Origin: Mesorhizobium sp. BR1-1-16
GTDB taxonomy: Bacteria; Pseudomonadota; Alphaproteobacteria; Rhizobiales; Kaistiaceae
DNA: 64,000 bases
NCBI RefSeq assembly: GCF_020165495.1
Contig: NZ_JAIUIE010000001.1
Coordinates: 496,001-560,000, forward strand
Reading direction: 5' to 3'
Shown here: in pieces, positions 17,529-27,118 of the stretch
Layout of the letters: every line of letters starts with the position of its first letter
Position numbering within the stretch: the first letter of the stretch is position 1
Notes under the pieces: model-generated
What the model was told of the DNA's origin: nothing
The model's input: the letters and a program-made list of their open reading frames with translations, nothing else
Database searches by the model: none
Position numbers and translations under genes: made by a program

Positions 17529-19034
17529 TTATTCGGCCGCGATGGAGCCGTCGCCACAGGGCGCGCGGGCGTCGCCCGCCGCCGTCTCGATGCCGAGATC
17601 GGGGAGGACGGCCGCGCGATGACCGCGGATATCGACGCGCAGCACGATGTGACCGCTCTTTTCGAGATGGCGCAGCCGGCTGCGGGCGCGGCCCGCCGAA
17701 TGCGTGCCGGAGCGCAGCGCCAGTTCGGCGTCGGAGGGGCAGGGGCTGCTGGTCAGTGCTGCCGCAGCGATCAGCAAGAATGAAAGCTGGGCCTCGTCGG
17801 GCAATGCGCGGGCGAGTTCGACGACGCGCTGCCAATCCTCCGTCTCGGCGAGCGCCGGATCGATGCCGGTCCGCGCGAGATTGAGCAGGAAGCGGAACTG
17901 CGCCAGCGGCAGGGTCGCCGGCAGGCGTTGGATCCGGCAGCGGACGAGAAAATCCTGATAGAGCGGCGCCTCGCCGCGAAACGGCGCACCCGGCTCGGCC
18001 ATGACGGCACGGGCAATCGCCAGGAACTGCGCTTCGCGCTCCTGCGGCGTCAGCCCATCGTCCGGCGCTTCGACGGCCTCGGCCGGTGCCTCCCGCGCCA
18101 GGCTCGCCAGGAGATCATGCATGGTCGGCGCACTCGGCGCCGCCATGCGCGGCTCGATCGGTCGCACGAGATCAACCGGTACCGGGGCCAGCACGCGTTC
18201 GCGCTGGGCGGCGGCGGCCTCGGCGGGAAGAGGCGTCAGCTTCGGCGTTCCGGCGCGCGGCGCTGTCTCGACGGCGCCGACCGACACGGTAATCGGCCGT
18301 CGTGTCAGGGCCGGGCCGAGCGCCACGAACTGGCCGCGGCTGAGATCGCGGAAGGTTTCGGCCTGCCGCCGCTCGAGGCCGAGCAGATCGGCGGCGCGCA
18401 CCATGTCGATATCGAGGAAGGTGCGGCCCATCAGGAAGTTCGAAGCCTCTGCTGCGACATTCTTGGCGAGCTTGGCGAGCCGCTGTGTTGCGATGATGCC
18501 GGCAAGGCCGCGCTTGCGGCCACGACACATCAGATTGGTCATTGCGCCGAGCGAAAGCTTGCGTGCCTCTTCCGAAACCTCGCCGGCGACGGCTGGAGCG
18601 AAAAGCTGGGCTTCGTCGACCACCACGAGCACGGGAAACCAGTGTTCGCGATCGGCATCGAACATGGCGTTCAGGAACGTGCCGGCGGCACGCATCTGCA
18701 TCTCGACATCGAGGCTTTCGAGATTGAGCACGGCGGAAACACGGTGCTGGCGTACGCGGGTCGCGATGACCTCCAGCTCGCCGAGACCGCGTTCGGCATC
18801 CAGCACGACATGACCAAAGCGCTCGGCAAGGCTGACGAAATCGCCTTCGGGGTCGATGATCACCTGCTGGACGTAAGGTGCGCTCTGCTCGATCAGCCGG
18901 CGCAGCAGATGCGATTTGCCCGAGCCGGAATTGCCTTGGACCAGAAGGCGGGTCGCCAGCAATTCCTCGACATCGAGCATCGCTTCCGCGCCCCCGCCAT
19001 GGGGGCCGGCCACCTTGCCGAGCTCGATATTCAT
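17529..19034 (-). CDS. HerA/DUF87-like ATPase
   Basis: This 501-residue ATPase has Walker A GNSGSGKSHLLRRL (about 34-47), VQQVIIDPEGDFVSLAERFG, Walker B VLVVVDEAQLFAP, and sensor-type segments CRGRKRGLAGIIATQR and EASNFLMGRTFLDID. This is the HerA/FtsK-superfamily DUF87 core. A proline/alanine-rich linker leads to a C-terminal region resembling a winged helix (LRHLEKSGHIVLRVDIRGHRAAV). HerA proteins are hexameric DNA-dependent ATPases that often pair with a nuclease. No NurA, SIR2 or other partner is adjacent, so its role stays open. It converges on the HAD gene with 9 bp between stops. Confidence 0.85.
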   Translation of the reverse strand: MNIELGKVAGPHGGGAEAMLDVEELLATRLLVQGNSGSGKSHLLRRLIEQSAPYVQQVIIDPEGDFVSLAERFGHVVLDAERGLGELEVIATRVRQHRVSAVLNLESLDVEMQMRAAGTFLNAMFDADREHWFPVLVVVDEAQLFAPAVAGEVSEEARKLSLGAMTNLMCRGRKRGLAGIIATQRLAKLAKNVAAEASNFLMGRTFLDIDMVRAADLLGLERRQAETFRDLSRGQFVALGPALTRRPITVSVGAVETAPRAGTPKLTPLPAEAAAAQRERVLAPVPVDLVRPIEPRMAAPSAPTMHDLLASLAREAPAEAVEAPDDGLTPQEREAQFLAIARAVMAEPGAPFRGEAPLYQDFLVRCRIQRLPATLPLAQFRFLLNLARTGIDPALAETEDWQRVVELARALPDEAQLSFLLIAAAALTSSPCPSDAELALRSGTHSAGRARSRLRHLEKSGHIVLRVDIRGHRAAVLPDLGIETAAGDARAPCGDGSIAAE

Positions 19035-19233
19035 GCGCCCAGTTACTCCGCGAGTCGCGATCCCGACAGAAACACCTAGCACGTCATCTGCGCCGAAGAA
19101 TGTCGATCCGCCCGCGATCCACAGCTGTCGGGCTGGGCGACAGGCGCCTTCCTTCCCGATAGTCTGGCGTCGGCAGCCTGGGAGGAGCGGCCACAACGGC
19201 CATCATCAGCTTCGTCTCGGAGACGCTTCCGCA

Positions 19234-20454
19234 GTGACTTCTGCCACCACTACCGTTCGACACGGCACCCAGATGCTCGTCACCTTGGGTGTGCTGCTCG
19301 CCTTCGCATCGATTTCAACCGACCTGTTCCTGCCAGCGCTGCCGACGATGAGCCGAGCGCTCAATGCCAGCGAAGGGTCACTGCAATTCACGATCTCGGC
19401 CTATCTGCTCGGGTTCGGCTTCGGGCAGCTCTTCTGGGGGCCGATCAGCGACCGGTTCGGCCGCCGGATCCCGGTTGCGATCGGAGTGGCGATCTTCGTG
19501 ATCGGCTCGGCCGGCTGCGCCTTGTCGACGGATGTCTGGCAGATCGTCGGCTGGCGGATCGTGCAGGCGCTGGGCGCCAGCGCGGGCGTTGCCTTGGCAC
19601 GCGCGATGGTTCGCGATCTCTATGACCGCAACCATGCGGCCAGGGTCCTTTCGGGCCTGATGACCGTGATGGCCGTCGCGCCGCTGTTGGGGCCGAGCGC
19701 CGGCGCACAGATCCTGGCGGCTTTTTCCTGGCAGGCGATCTTCTGGTTCCTGGTCGTGATCGGTGCGGCCACGTTGGCGGCCATCCTGGCATTGCCGGAA
19801 ACGCTCCCCTCAGACGCAAGGGAGGCCAGCCCTCTCTGGCATGCGCTCGGAGACTATCCGCCGCTTTTGCGCAACCGCATGCTGATTGGCTATGCGGCCG
19901 CCATCGGCTTCTACTATTGCGGCATCTTCGCCAATATCGCCGGCGGGGCATTTGCCTTCATCAGCTATCATCATCTGACGCCGCAACAATATGGGCTGGT
20001 CTTTGCGTCCGGCGTGGTTGGCGTCATGGCGGCCAATATCATCAATGTCCGCCTGGTGACGCGCATCGGCATTGATCGCCTGCTCATCATCGGTGCTTTC
20101 GGCGCCGCGGTTTGCGGACTTGGTCTCGCTCTCGTCACGACGACCGATCTCGGCGGTGTCTGGGGCCTGCTGGCGGGCCAACTGCTGTTCGCAACCGCCA
20201 ATGGATTGATCCTCGCCAACGCGGTGGCTGGCGGACTGTCCAGCGTGCACCACAAGGCAGGGACCGCTTCGGCTCTGCTCGGCGCCATCCAGTATGGCAG
20301 CGGCATGGTGGGGTCCGCGCTGGTCGGGATTCTGGCCAACGGGACGCCGGCTCCGATGGGCTGGGTGATGGGCTTCGCTGGCCTTGGATGCCTTGCAAGT
20401 GTCCTGTTCACGCGTGTCGCTCGACGCCGCCCGACGATCTCGGCAGGCCGTTGA
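19234..20454 (+). CDS. Bcr/CflA-type MFS drug exporter
   Basis: This 406-residue, 12-helix major facilitator has the Bcr/CflA signature after helix 1 (STDLFLPALPTM) and the MFS A-motif in loop 2-3 (GPISDRFGRR). Members export drugs such as bicyclomycin and chloramphenicol, or metabolites. The specificity here is not known. The start is placed at GTG (19234) with GGAG 11 nt upstream; an ATG at 19273 is possible. The gene is divergent from the HerA-like ATPase. Confidence 0.88.
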   Translation: MTSATTTVRHGTQMLVTLGVLLAFASISTDLFLPALPTMSRALNASEGSLQFTISAYLLGFGFGQLFWGPISDRFGRRIPVAIGVAIFVIGSAGCALSTDVWQIVGWRIVQALGASAGVALARAMVRDLYDRNHAARVLSGLMTVMAVAPLLGPSAGAQILAAFSWQAIFWFLVVIGAATLAAILALPETLPSDAREASPLWHALGDYPPLLRNRMLIGYAAAIGFYYCGIFANIAGGAFAFISYHHLTPQQYGLVFASGVVGVMAANIINVRLVTRIGIDRLLIIGAFGAAVCGLGLALVTTTDLGGVWGLLAGQLLFATANGLILANAVAGGLSSVHHKAGTASALLGAIQYGSGMVGSALVGILANGTPAPMGWVMGFAGLGCLASVLFTRVARRRPTISAGR

Positions 20455-20543
20455 TCCCGGCAGGTCCTTGATACTGGATAGTGCTTTAAGGCGCGGGATT
20501 TGCATGCATGGATGCCCCGTCCGTATTCGCATGAGGAATTCCC

Positions 20544-21503
20544 ATGTCCGAGCATCACCTGAAGGCGACCCCCGAAACCGTGCTCTGGGGGCGCTTCGCC
20601 GCGGCGACACCGCCGGTTCTCACCATTGCCTCGGGCGACCGGGTTGTCATTGAGACGCTGACGGCGCTGCCCGAACTGCTGCCGCCGGAGGGATCGGGCA
20701 TGACCGTTTCGCCTTCTTTGCGGGCGATCCATGCCGCGAATCTGCCCGTCCGTTTCGGCCACCTGCTGACGGGGCCGGTCGCGGTTGAAGGGGCTGAGCC
20801 GGGCGACATGCTGGAAGTGCGGATCGAAGCGATCGAGCTTGGCGCCGATTGGGGGTTCAATGCCATCGTGCCGTTCGAGGGCACGCTGCCGGGCGATTTC
20901 ATCCTGCCCGAGCTCGACCTGATCCACATCCCGATCGACAGGGACGCGAAGACCTGCAAGCTGCCCTTTGGACCCGAGCTGCCGCTGGTCCCATTCTTCG
21001 GCGTCATGGGCGTGGCGCCGCCGCCTGTCTATGGCGAACTGTCCTCGCGCGAGCCGCGGCTGCATGGCGGCAATCTCGACAACAAGGATCTGGGCGCCGG
21101 CTCGACGCTGTTCCTGCCGGTCTGGACAGAGGGCGGCAATTTCCTCTGCGGTGACGGCCATGGCGTCCAGGGCCATGGTGAAGTCTGCGTCACCGCGCTC
21201 GAAACCGCGCTGACGGGGACCTTCACGTTTATCCTCCACAAGAAGACCGGCGCCGCCCCGCTGCTGACCTTGCCGCGCGGCGAGACGCCTACTGCCTATA
21301 TGACGATGGGCTTTTCCTCCGATCTCGACGAAGCCATGCGCATCGCTGTGCGCGAGATGATCACGTTCATCGTCGAACGCACGGGGATGAGCCGCGGCGA
21401 TGCCTATCGCCTTGCCTCGCTCGCCGCCGATTTTCACGTCACGCAGACCGTGAACGGAGAGAAGGGTGTGCACGGCCTGCTGCTGAAATCCGTGCTGGCA
21501 TAA
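20544..21503 (+). CDS. Acetamidase/formamidase family protein
   Basis: This 319-residue protein is of the FmdA/AmdA family, which hydrolyses short amides to the acid and ammonia. Family features are the N-terminal [24 protein letters not shown], the [21 protein letters not shown] segment, and the [11 protein letters not shown] and [19 protein letters not shown] metal-site regions. [19 protein letters not shown] segment also fits. The GAGGAAT ribosome site precedes the ATG. It lies 89 bp after the MFS gene on the same strand. Confidence 0.9.
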   Translation: MSEHHLKATPETVLWGRFAAATPPVLTIASGDRVVIETLTALPELLPPEGSGMTVSPSLRAIHAANLPVRFGHLLTGPVAVEGAEPGDMLEVRIEAIELGADWGFNAIVPFEGTLPGDFILPELDLIHIPIDRDAKTCKLPFGPELPLVPFFGVMGVAPPPVYGELSSREPRLHGGNLDNKDLGAGSTLFLPVWTEGGNFLCGDGHGVQGHGEVCVTALETALTGTFTFILHKKTGAAPLLTLPRGETPTAYMTMGFSSDLDEAMRIAVREMITFIVERTGMSRGDAYRLASLAADFHVTQTVNGEKGVHGLLLKSVLA

Positions 21504-21569
21504 GCGACGTGTCGCCGCGCCTCTTCGCGCGACGTTGCAATCGGCAGGACGATGCGGTTACATCGGAAC

Positions 21570-21587
21570 GTTATGTTATAACGTTAC
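21570..21587 (+). promoter_or_regulatory. Zur-box-like palindrome
   Basis: The 18-bp sequence GTTATGTTATAACGTTAC is an imperfect inverted repeat (7 of 9 positions per half) centred on TTATAA. It resembles the AT-rich Zur operators described for proteobacteria. It ends 11 bp before the ATG of the COG0523 gene and just before its GAGG ribosome site, a position suited to repression. COG0523 metallochaperones are frequent Zur targets. The operator call is inferred from pattern and context. Confidence 0.65.
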
Positions 21588-21598
21588 ATGAGGATCGC

Positions 21599-22822
21599 AT
21601 GTCCCTTCGCGCTTCAGATGACCGGCGACTGCCGGTCACCGTGCTCTCAGGCTTCCTCGGAGCTGGCAAGACGACGCTGCTCAACCATGTGCTCAACAAC
21701 CGTCAGGGCCGAAAGGTCGCGGTGATCGTCAACGACATGTCGGAAGTGAATATCGACGCCGACCTTGTTCGGGACGGCGGCGCCGATCTCTCGCGCACCG
21801 ACGAGAAGCTGGTCGAGATGACGAATGGCTGCATCTGCTGCACCTTGCGCGACGACCTGCTGAACGAGGTCCGCCGCCTCGCCGACGAGGGCCGGTTCGA
21901 CGCGCTGCTCATCGAGAGCACGGGCATCGCCGAGCCACTTCCGGTGGCCGCGACGTTCGAATTCCGTGACGAGCAGGGGTATTCGCTCTCCGACATCGCC
22001 CGCCTCGATGCGATGGTCACCGTCGTCGACGCCGCCAACCTTCTCAAGGACTACGCCTCGCAGGATCTCCTGAGCGAGCGGGGCGAGACCGCCGGACCGG
22101 ACGATTTTCGCACGCTGGTCGATCTCCTCGTCGAGCAGATCGAGTTCGCGGACATCGTCGTCATCAACAAGGTGCGCGACGTCACGCCGGAGCAACTGGC
22201 CGAGGTGCGCCGCGTGGTGCGCGGGTTGAATGGCGATGCGCGCATCATCGAGACGGATTTCGCTCAGGCCCCGCTCGATCTCGTTCTCGATACCGGCCTC
22301 TATGACGAGGAACGCTCACGCGCGCATCCGCTCTGGATGAAGGAACTCTATAATTTCGCCAGCCATGTGCCCGAGACGGAAGAATACGGCATTCGCTCTT
22401 TCGTCTATCGCGCGCGGCGGCCGTTTCATCCGGCACGGCTGCATGAGGCGCTCGGGCGAGGCTTTCCCGGCGTGCTGCGTGCCAAGGGCCATTTCTGGAT
22501 CGCGACACGCCCGCAATGGCTGGCCGAACTTTCGATCGCGGGCTCGATCCTGCGCACCGAGGGCCTCGGCTACTGGTGGGCGGCCGTCCCGAAGGAGCGC
22601 TGGCCGCGCGATGCGGAGTCGGTCTCCATCATGCGTCGCAACTGGAACGACACCTGGGGCGATCGCCGCCAGGAACTCGTCTTCATCGGCGGCCCCGCCA
22701 TGGACGAGGCAGCGATCCGTGCCAGCCTCGACGCCTGCCTGCATGGCAGCGTAACCACAGGGATGACAGCGGCAGCCGCCAATCTCGACGATCCCTTCCC
22801 GCACTGGGGGAGTGCTGCCTGA
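21599..22822 (+). CDS. COG0523 (CobW-like) GTPase, putative zinc metallochaperone
   Basis: This 407-residue G3E GTPase has Walker [15 protein letters not shown] (18-30) and the CxCC metal motif NGCICC (76-81). A Walker-B-like [11 protein letters not shown] follows, and a CobW C-terminal domain begins near [19 protein letters not shown]. The guanine-specificity motif reads NKVR rather than NKxD. The ATG at 21599 has GAGG 5 nt upstream. No cobalamin gene is nearby and a Zur-like operator precedes it, so I favour zinc handling (as for ZigA/YciC relatives) over cobalt insertion. Confidence 0.88.
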   Translation: MSLRASDDRRLPVTVLSGFLGAGKTTLLNHVLNNRQGRKVAVIVNDMSEVNIDADLVRDGGADLSRTDEKLVEMTNGCICCTLRDDLLNEVRRLADEGRFDALLIESTGIAEPLPVAATFEFRDEQGYSLSDIARLDAMVTVVDAANLLKDYASQDLLSERGETAGPDDFRTLVDLLVEQIEFADIVVINKVRDVTPEQLAEVRRVVRGLNGDARIIETDFAQAPLDLVLDTGLYDEERSRAHPLWMKELYNFASHVPETEEYGIRSFVYRARRPFHPARLHEALGRGFPGVLRAKGHFWIATRPQWLAELSIAGSILRTEGLGYWWAAVPKERWPRDAESVSIMRRNWNDTWGDRRQELVFIGGPAMDEAAIRASLDACLHGSVTTGMTAAAANLDDPFPHWGSAA

Positions 22823-22856
22823 ACGGATCCCGTCGCTGCTCCATTTCTGGCCTGAT

Positions 22857-22878
22857 GGCCGCTGCTTAGTCGGCGGCC
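22857..22878 (+). terminator. Weak hairpin between converging genes
   Basis: An 8-bp stem with one G-T pair (22857-22864 with 22871-22878) and a 6-nt loop lies 34 bp after the COG0523 stop and 2 bp from the stop of the converging small gene. There is no clear U run, so termination is only likely. Confidence 0.4.
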
Positions 22879-22880
22879 TC

Positions 22881-23087
22881 TCACTTTATGGCGTGAAACC
22901 AGATCTCGTCATCACCCGCGTCGCGCCGACGAATCTCGATCACGCCGTCCTCCCGCTCACGGCGTTCGATGAAGACCGTTGTCTCGTCCTTGAAGCGCAT
23001 CGGCCAGAGAAGATTGACAGGTTTCCATTCTCCAGTTTCCCATCGTCTTGATCCCCGCCAACGACTAACGAACGCCTTTAATCCCAT
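22881..23087 (-). CDS. Small hypothetical protein
   Basis: This 68-residue frame starts at an ATG (23087) with a GGGGG run about 6 nt upstream. It is rich in Trp, Arg and Glu (RWRGSRRWETGEWKPVNLLWPMRFKDETTVFIERRE), with a tail DDEIWFHAIK. I recognise no family. It lies in a 459-bp stretch between COG0523 and uvrC that is less GC-rich than its surroundings and otherwise contains only the hairpin and tRNA-like stretch listed here. It could be a real small gene or a remnant. Confidence 0.45.
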   Translation of the reverse strand: MGLKAFVSRWRGSRRWETGEWKPVNLLWPMRFKDETTVFIERREREDGVIEIRRRDAGDDEIWFHAIK

Positions 23088-23113
23088 AAATACCCCCGCC
23101 GCACCTTGCTCTG

Positions 23114-23193
23114 GGTGCACGCGAGGATTGAACCTGTGACTACGTCAAAAGTCTAGGTTGTTTTGATACCTCTACGCCTTTTGGCGGTGCTCC
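23114..23193 (-). other. tRNA-like degenerate sequence
   Basis: Read on the minus strand, 80 bases show possible acceptor halves pairing 6 of 7 (GGAGCAC with GTGCACC), a 4-bp hairpin CGCC-AAAA-GGCG in the D-arm place, a GACT/AGTC hairpin, and a T-loop-like GGTTCAATCC. The T-stem pairs poorly (G-T and two mismatches), the anticodon loop has the wrong size, and no CCA follows. It is not a working tRNA. It may be a decayed tRNA, an old integration scar, or chance. Confidence 0.25.
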
Positions 23194-23281
23194 CTGTCGC
23201 CGCAATCTGGCGCTGGACGAGCTCTCGATCGAGGCGGTGCTCTGCCGGTTCGTGCAAAGGTTGTTGCGATGGGGAGCCGGA

Positions 23282-25375
23282 CTACTCCCCCCGCTCGTGG
23301 AAGAAGTCGTAGATCGCCTGCGCCATCTGGGCCGAGACGCCGGGAACGGCGATGAGATCGGGGATCGAGGCGCGGCTGACGGCTTTGGCGGTGCCGAAAT
23401 GGCCGAGCAGCGCGCGCTTTCGCGTCGGGCCGATGCCGCCGATCTCGTCGAGCGGATTGGCGGTCATCGCCGCCTTGCGCTTAGCGCGATGCGTGCCGAT
23501 GGCGAAGCGGTGGGCCTCGTCGCGCAGCCGCTGCACGAAATAGAGAACCGGATCGCGCGGCTGCAGCATGAAGGCTTCGCGGCCGGGAATGAAGAATTTC
23601 TCGCGGCCCGCATCGCGATCGGGGCCTTTGGCGATGCCGACCAGCGGCACCTCGCTGACAAGGCCGAGCTCTTCGAGAATGCCGCGCGCGGCCGAGAGCT
23701 GGCCGGCGCCGCCATCGATGAACACGAGATCGGGCCAGGGGCCAAATCCGTCCTCGCCGCGCGGGGCCGCCTCGCGCGAGCCGTGCTCCTTGAGCAGTCG
23801 CGAGAAGCGCCGGGTCAGCACCTCACGCATCATGCCGAAATCATCGCCCGGTGTGATCTCTTCCGAGCGGATGTTGAACTTGCGGTACTGGTTCTTCACG
23901 AAGCCTGACGGCCCCGCGACGATCATGCCGCCGACCGCGTTGGTGCCCATGATGTGGCTGTTGTCATAGACCTCGATCCGCCGCGGGGGCGCCTCAAGCG
24001 CGAAGGCCGCCGCCACTCCTTCAAGAAGTCGCGCCTGGCTCGACGTCTCCGCAAGATTGCGGCCGAGCGCTTCGCGGGCATTGGCCATGGCATGGTCGAC
24101 GAGGTCCTTCTTCTCGCCGCGCTTCGGCACGGCGATCTCGACCCGATGTCCCGCATGCTCGCCGAGCGCCTCGGCGATCAGCTCTGCTTCCTCGATCTCA
24201 TGACTGATCAGGATGAGACGCGGGCAGGGCTTGTCCTCGTAAAACTGCGCCAGGAACGCCGCGAGCACCTCATTCGGACCGAGCGATTTGTCGGCCCGCG
24301 GATAGAAGGCGTGGTTGCCCCAGTTCTGGCCGGTGCGGAAGAAGAACACCTGGACGCAGCTCTGGCCGCCTTCCTGATGCACGGCGATGACATCGGCTTC
24401 GTCGACGCCTTGCGGGTTGATGCCCTGATGCGACTGGACATGGCTGAGCGCCGCAAGACGGTCGCGATAGATTGCGGCGCGTTCGAAATCGAGTTCGGCG
24501 CTGGCCTCGCTCATCGCGTGGGCAAGGTCGGTGCGAATGGCCGAGGACTTGCCGGTCAGGAAGCCCTTCGCCTCGCGCACCAGTTCAGCATAGTCCTCAA
24601 GCGAGATCTCGCGCGTGCAGGGCGCCGCGCAGCGCTTGATCTGGTGCAGCAGGCAGGGCCGCGTGCGGGACTCGTAGACGCTATCGGTGCAGGTGCGAAT
24701 GAGAAATGCCCGCTGCATCGCCGAGACGGTGTTGCCGACCGCGCCGGCCGAGGCGAAGGGTCCGAAATACTCGCCCTTCCGCGTTCGTGCGCCTCGATGC
24801 TTAACCAGCTGGGGCGCTTCGTGATCGGTGATGAGAATATAGGGGAACGACTTGTCGTCGCGCAGCAGCACGTTGAAGCGCGGCCTGAGGCGCTTGATGA
24901 GGTTTGCCTCGAGCAGCAGCGCCTCGGTCTCGGTCCGCGTCGTGACGAATTCCATCGTCGCCGTCTGCTGGATCATGCGGATGATCCGGTTCGACTGCAG
25001 CCCGATGCGGGTATAGCTCGTGACGCGTTTCTTGAGGTTTCGCGCCTTGCCGACATAGAGCACGTTGCCGCTGGCGTCGAACATCCGGTAGACGCCCGGC
25101 GCATTGGGTAGCCGCTTGACGAAATCCGCAATCACGGCGGCGCCCTGACCGCGTGACAGGCGCTCGCCGCCCGCCTCGAACGGCGTCATCGCCTCCTCGT
25201 CGGCAAGCGCCTCTTCGGCCACGTTGATGGCAAGCGTCTCCGCGCTGGCTTCATCCTCGGCCAGTTCATCCGCTGCGGTCATGTCGTCGAGCAGCGCACC
25301 TTCGGGCAGCGCGGTCTCGTCGTCCGGTGCGGCGGCCGGTTCCGGCACGCTGCTGTCGATAGGCAATCTGTTCAC
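23282..25375 (-). CDS. uvrC: Excinuclease ABC subunit C
   Basis: This 697-residue protein makes both incisions in nucleotide excision repair. The GIY-YIG domain ([26 protein letters not shown]) begins near residue 93, followed by a Cys-containing linker ([15 protein letters not shown]), the UvrB-interaction region, the RNase-H-like domain with [19 protein letters not shown], and C-terminal helix-hairpin-helix elements. An acidic, Ala-rich extension of about 80 residues precedes the core, so the true start may be internal. The GTG start overlaps the SDR stop as GTGA, which implies coupling. Confidence 0.95.
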   Translation of the reverse strand: MNRLPIDSSVPEPAAAPDDETALPEGALLDDMTAADELAEDEASAETLAINVAEEALADEEAMTPFEAGGERLSRGQGAAVIADFVKRLPNAPGVYRMFDASGNVLYVGKARNLKKRVTSYTRIGLQSNRIIRMIQQTATMEFVTTRTETEALLLEANLIKRLRPRFNVLLRDDKSFPYILITDHEAPQLVKHRGARTRKGEYFGPFASAGAVGNTVSAMQRAFLIRTCTDSVYESRTRPCLLHQIKRCAAPCTREISLEDYAELVREAKGFLTGKSSAIRTDLAHAMSEASAELDFERAAIYRDRLAALSHVQSHQGINPQGVDEADVIAVHQEGGQSCVQVFFFRTGQNWGNHAFYPRADKSLGPNEVLAAFLAQFYEDKPCPRLILISHEIEEAELIAEALGEHAGHRVEIAVPKRGEKKDLVDHAMANAREALGRNLAETSSQARLLEGVAAAFALEAPPRRIEVYDNSHIMGTNAVGGMIVAGPSGFVKNQYRKFNIRSEEITPGDDFGMMREVLTRRFSRLLKEHGSREAAPRGEDGFGPWPDLVFIDGGAGQLSAARGILEELGLVSEVPLVGIAKGPDRDAGREKFFIPGREAFMLQPRDPVLYFVQRLRDEAHRFAIGTHRAKRKAAMTANPLDEIGGIGPTRKRALLGHFGTAKAVSRASIPDLIAVPGVSAQMAQAIYDFFHERGE

Positions 25376-26136
25376 TCTTTGATCCCTACGACGTCCGGTG
25401 TCTCCCAGGCAAGATGCTGGCCGCCATCGAGGCCTATCATCTGGCCCGTGATCGAACGCGTCTCATACAGATAGAGAATCGTGCGGGCGAATTCAGCCAG
25501 CTCTGGCCCATGGTGAAGCGGCACCGCCTCGGCCTGACGGCGGAAGTCCTCTACGTCCTGGCGCGGCGAGGGGACGGTCGGTCCGGGGCCGATGGCATTG
25601 ACGCGGATGCGGGGCGCCAGCGCTTGCGCCAGTGTCCGCGTCGCCGTGAGCAATGATGATTTTGATAGCTGGTACGACATGTAATAGGGCGTCGTCTTCC
25701 AGGCCCTCTGGTCGACGATATTGACGACAAGGCCCTGTTCGGCTGCTGGAAGTGCGGCAGCGAAGGCGTCGGCGAGAAGCACCGGCGCCGTGAGGTTGAT
25801 GGCCAGCTGGCGCTGGAAGCGCGCCGCATCGAAGTTGCCGATCCCATCGTCCTCGAACACCGAGGCATTGTTGACGAGAAGCGTCGGCGCGCCGATTGCG
25901 GCGGCGACCCTGTCAAGGATGGCCGGCACGCCCTGTAGATCAGCAAGATCGGCGGCGACGACCATAGCCGTGCCTCCCTGCGCGACGATCCCGGCCGAAA
26001 CGGCTTCAGCCTCATCCCGGGAGCGATTGCAGTGGATCGCGACTGAGAAGCCGGCACGGGCGAGATCTTCCACGATCGCGCGGCCGATTCTCCGCGCGCT
26101 TCCCGTGACCAGCGCCACGCGCCTTTGCTGCGACAT
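25372..26136 (-). CDS. SDR oxidoreductase, pteridine-reductase-like
   Basis: This 254-residue short-chain dehydrogenase has the cofactor loop TGSARRIG (the TGxxxRxG form typical of pteridine reductases such as PTR1/FolM), followed by CNRS, which favours NADPH. It also has [11 protein letters not shown], the catalytic YQLSK, and [13 protein letters not shown] role in reducing dihydro- or biopterins is plausible but unproven. It is the first gene of a coupled pair with uvrC, an arrangement that recurs in rhizobia. Confidence 0.85.
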   Translation of the reverse strand: MSQQRRVALVTGSARRIGRAIVEDLARAGFSVAIHCNRSRDEAEAVSAGIVAQGGTAMVVAADLADLQGVPAILDRVAAAIGAPTLLVNNASVFEDDGIGNFDAARFQRQLAINLTAPVLLADAFAAALPAAEQGLVVNIVDQRAWKTTPYYMSYQLSKSSLLTATRTLAQALAPRIRVNAIGPGPTVPSPRQDVEDFRRQAEAVPLHHGPELAEFARTILYLYETRSITGQMIGLDGGQHLAWETPDVVGIKE

Positions 26137-26448
26137 GCGTTTCCCCTCTCGTGCCGGAAGCGGAAGATAGGGCGGACCGGGTCTTTCGGTAAGCCTTTGT
26201 TAGGCGCGGTTAACCGCTTTCAACCTATTGGGCGCGTCTGTGGCAGACGCTTGATTCAACATCTGAGGAACGGACAGAAAATCCTTTTTTGGTAAAGGGT
26301 TGCCGGTGTCTGTTGCGGTGCGGCAACGCTTGGTCTTGCCTCATGGGGGCCTTCTTCGCTGGACTTTTTCGCCGCATTGCGCCGCTTCAATGCGCTTTCG
26401 GACTGGCCATCCCCCTGTTGACCCGTCCTTTGTATCCTGGAGATCACG
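26137..26448 (+). promoter_or_regulatory. Divergent promoter region with palindrome and leader hairpin
   Basis: These 312 bases separate the SDR gene (-) from the outer-membrane protein (+) and contain no supported gene. Visible items are a perfect 12-bp palindrome GCGGTTAACCGC (26206-26217), a T run at 26285-26290, and a hairpin (stem 26299-26305 with 26321-26327) that probably lies in the omp leader. A GGAGA ribosome site sits just before 26449. I cannot assign the regulator. Confidence 0.4.
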
Positions 26449-27108
26449 ATGCTGCGTATCCGCACCCTCTCCCTCGGCGTCGCCTGTTTCGCGCTCGGCG
26501 CGCTTCCGGCAATCGCTGACGATTATTCCTACAACCCCGTTGCCAGCACGGCCTTTGCCGCGCCGGTCGGCTTCACCTGGACCGGCCCCTATCTCGGCGC
26601 CATCGTCGGCTATACGTGGAGCACGTTCCAGGCCTCAAACGGGCTGCTTGGCGGCCGGTCGATCGACGCCGAAGGCGGCAAGGTCGGCGGTTATGCCGGC
26701 TACAACTACCAGCTCAGCAACAATGTCGTGCTCGGCGGCGAGATGGATCTCAACTGGGACGATGTGAAGGGCAACACGCGCAGTTTCGGGAGCGTCGACC
26801 AGACCTGGGATTCGACCATCCGCGCCCGCGCCGGCTATTCCTTCGGCCGCGTCATGGCTTATGGCACGGGCGGCGCCGCCGTCTCGGGCGCCCGAGTCGA
26901 TACCGGCGCGTTCTCGAGTTCGGCCACGCATCTGGGCTGGACGCTCGGTGCAGGCGCCGAAGCGGCGATCACCGATCATGTCACCGCGCGGGTCGAATAC
27001 CAGTATGCGGACTACGGCTCGCAGCTCTACCGCACGGGCGTCGGCACCGCATCGGATGTCGATTTTACCACGGGCACGATCCGCGCCGGCCTCGGTTACA
27101 AGTTCTGA
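26449..27108 (+). CDS. Outer-membrane beta-barrel protein (Omp25/Omp31 type)
   Basis: This 219-residue protein has a signal peptide (cleavage near ALPAIAD), then FTWTGPYLGAIVGYTWSTF, GYAGYNYQLSNNVVLGGEMDLNW, RARAGYSFGRVMAYGTGGAAV, VTARVEYQYADYG and a terminal GLGYKF. The repeating amphipathic strands and the final phenylalanine are those of eight-stranded alphaproteobacterial surface porin-like proteins of the Omp25/31 group. It probably stabilises the envelope. Gene is monocistronic: long leader upstream, hairpin downstream. Confidence 0.9.
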   Translation: MLRIRTLSLGVACFALGALPAIADDYSYNPVASTAFAAPVGFTWTGPYLGAIVGYTWSTFQASNGLLGGRSIDAEGGKVGGYAGYNYQLSNNVVLGGEMDLNWDDVKGNTRSFGSVDQTWDSTIRARAGYSFGRVMAYGTGGAAVSGARVDTGAFSSSATHLGWTLGAGAEAAITDHVTARVEYQYADYGSQLYRTGVGTASDVDFTTGTIRAGLGYKF

Positions 27109-27118
27109 GCCGCCGCGC

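Noticed and set aside
17928-19079. 383-codon frame antisense to the HerA-like ATPase
   Set aside because: No recognisable motif, and the opposite strand codes a clear P-loop ATPase.
21599-22822. Cobalt chelatase-associated CobW
   Set aside because: No cobalamin synthesis gene or B12 riboswitch is nearby, whereas a Zur-like operator is.
23954-25111. 385-codon frame antisense to uvrC
   Set aside because: Low-complexity Arg/Ala/Leu/Glu composition and complete overlap with a certain gene.
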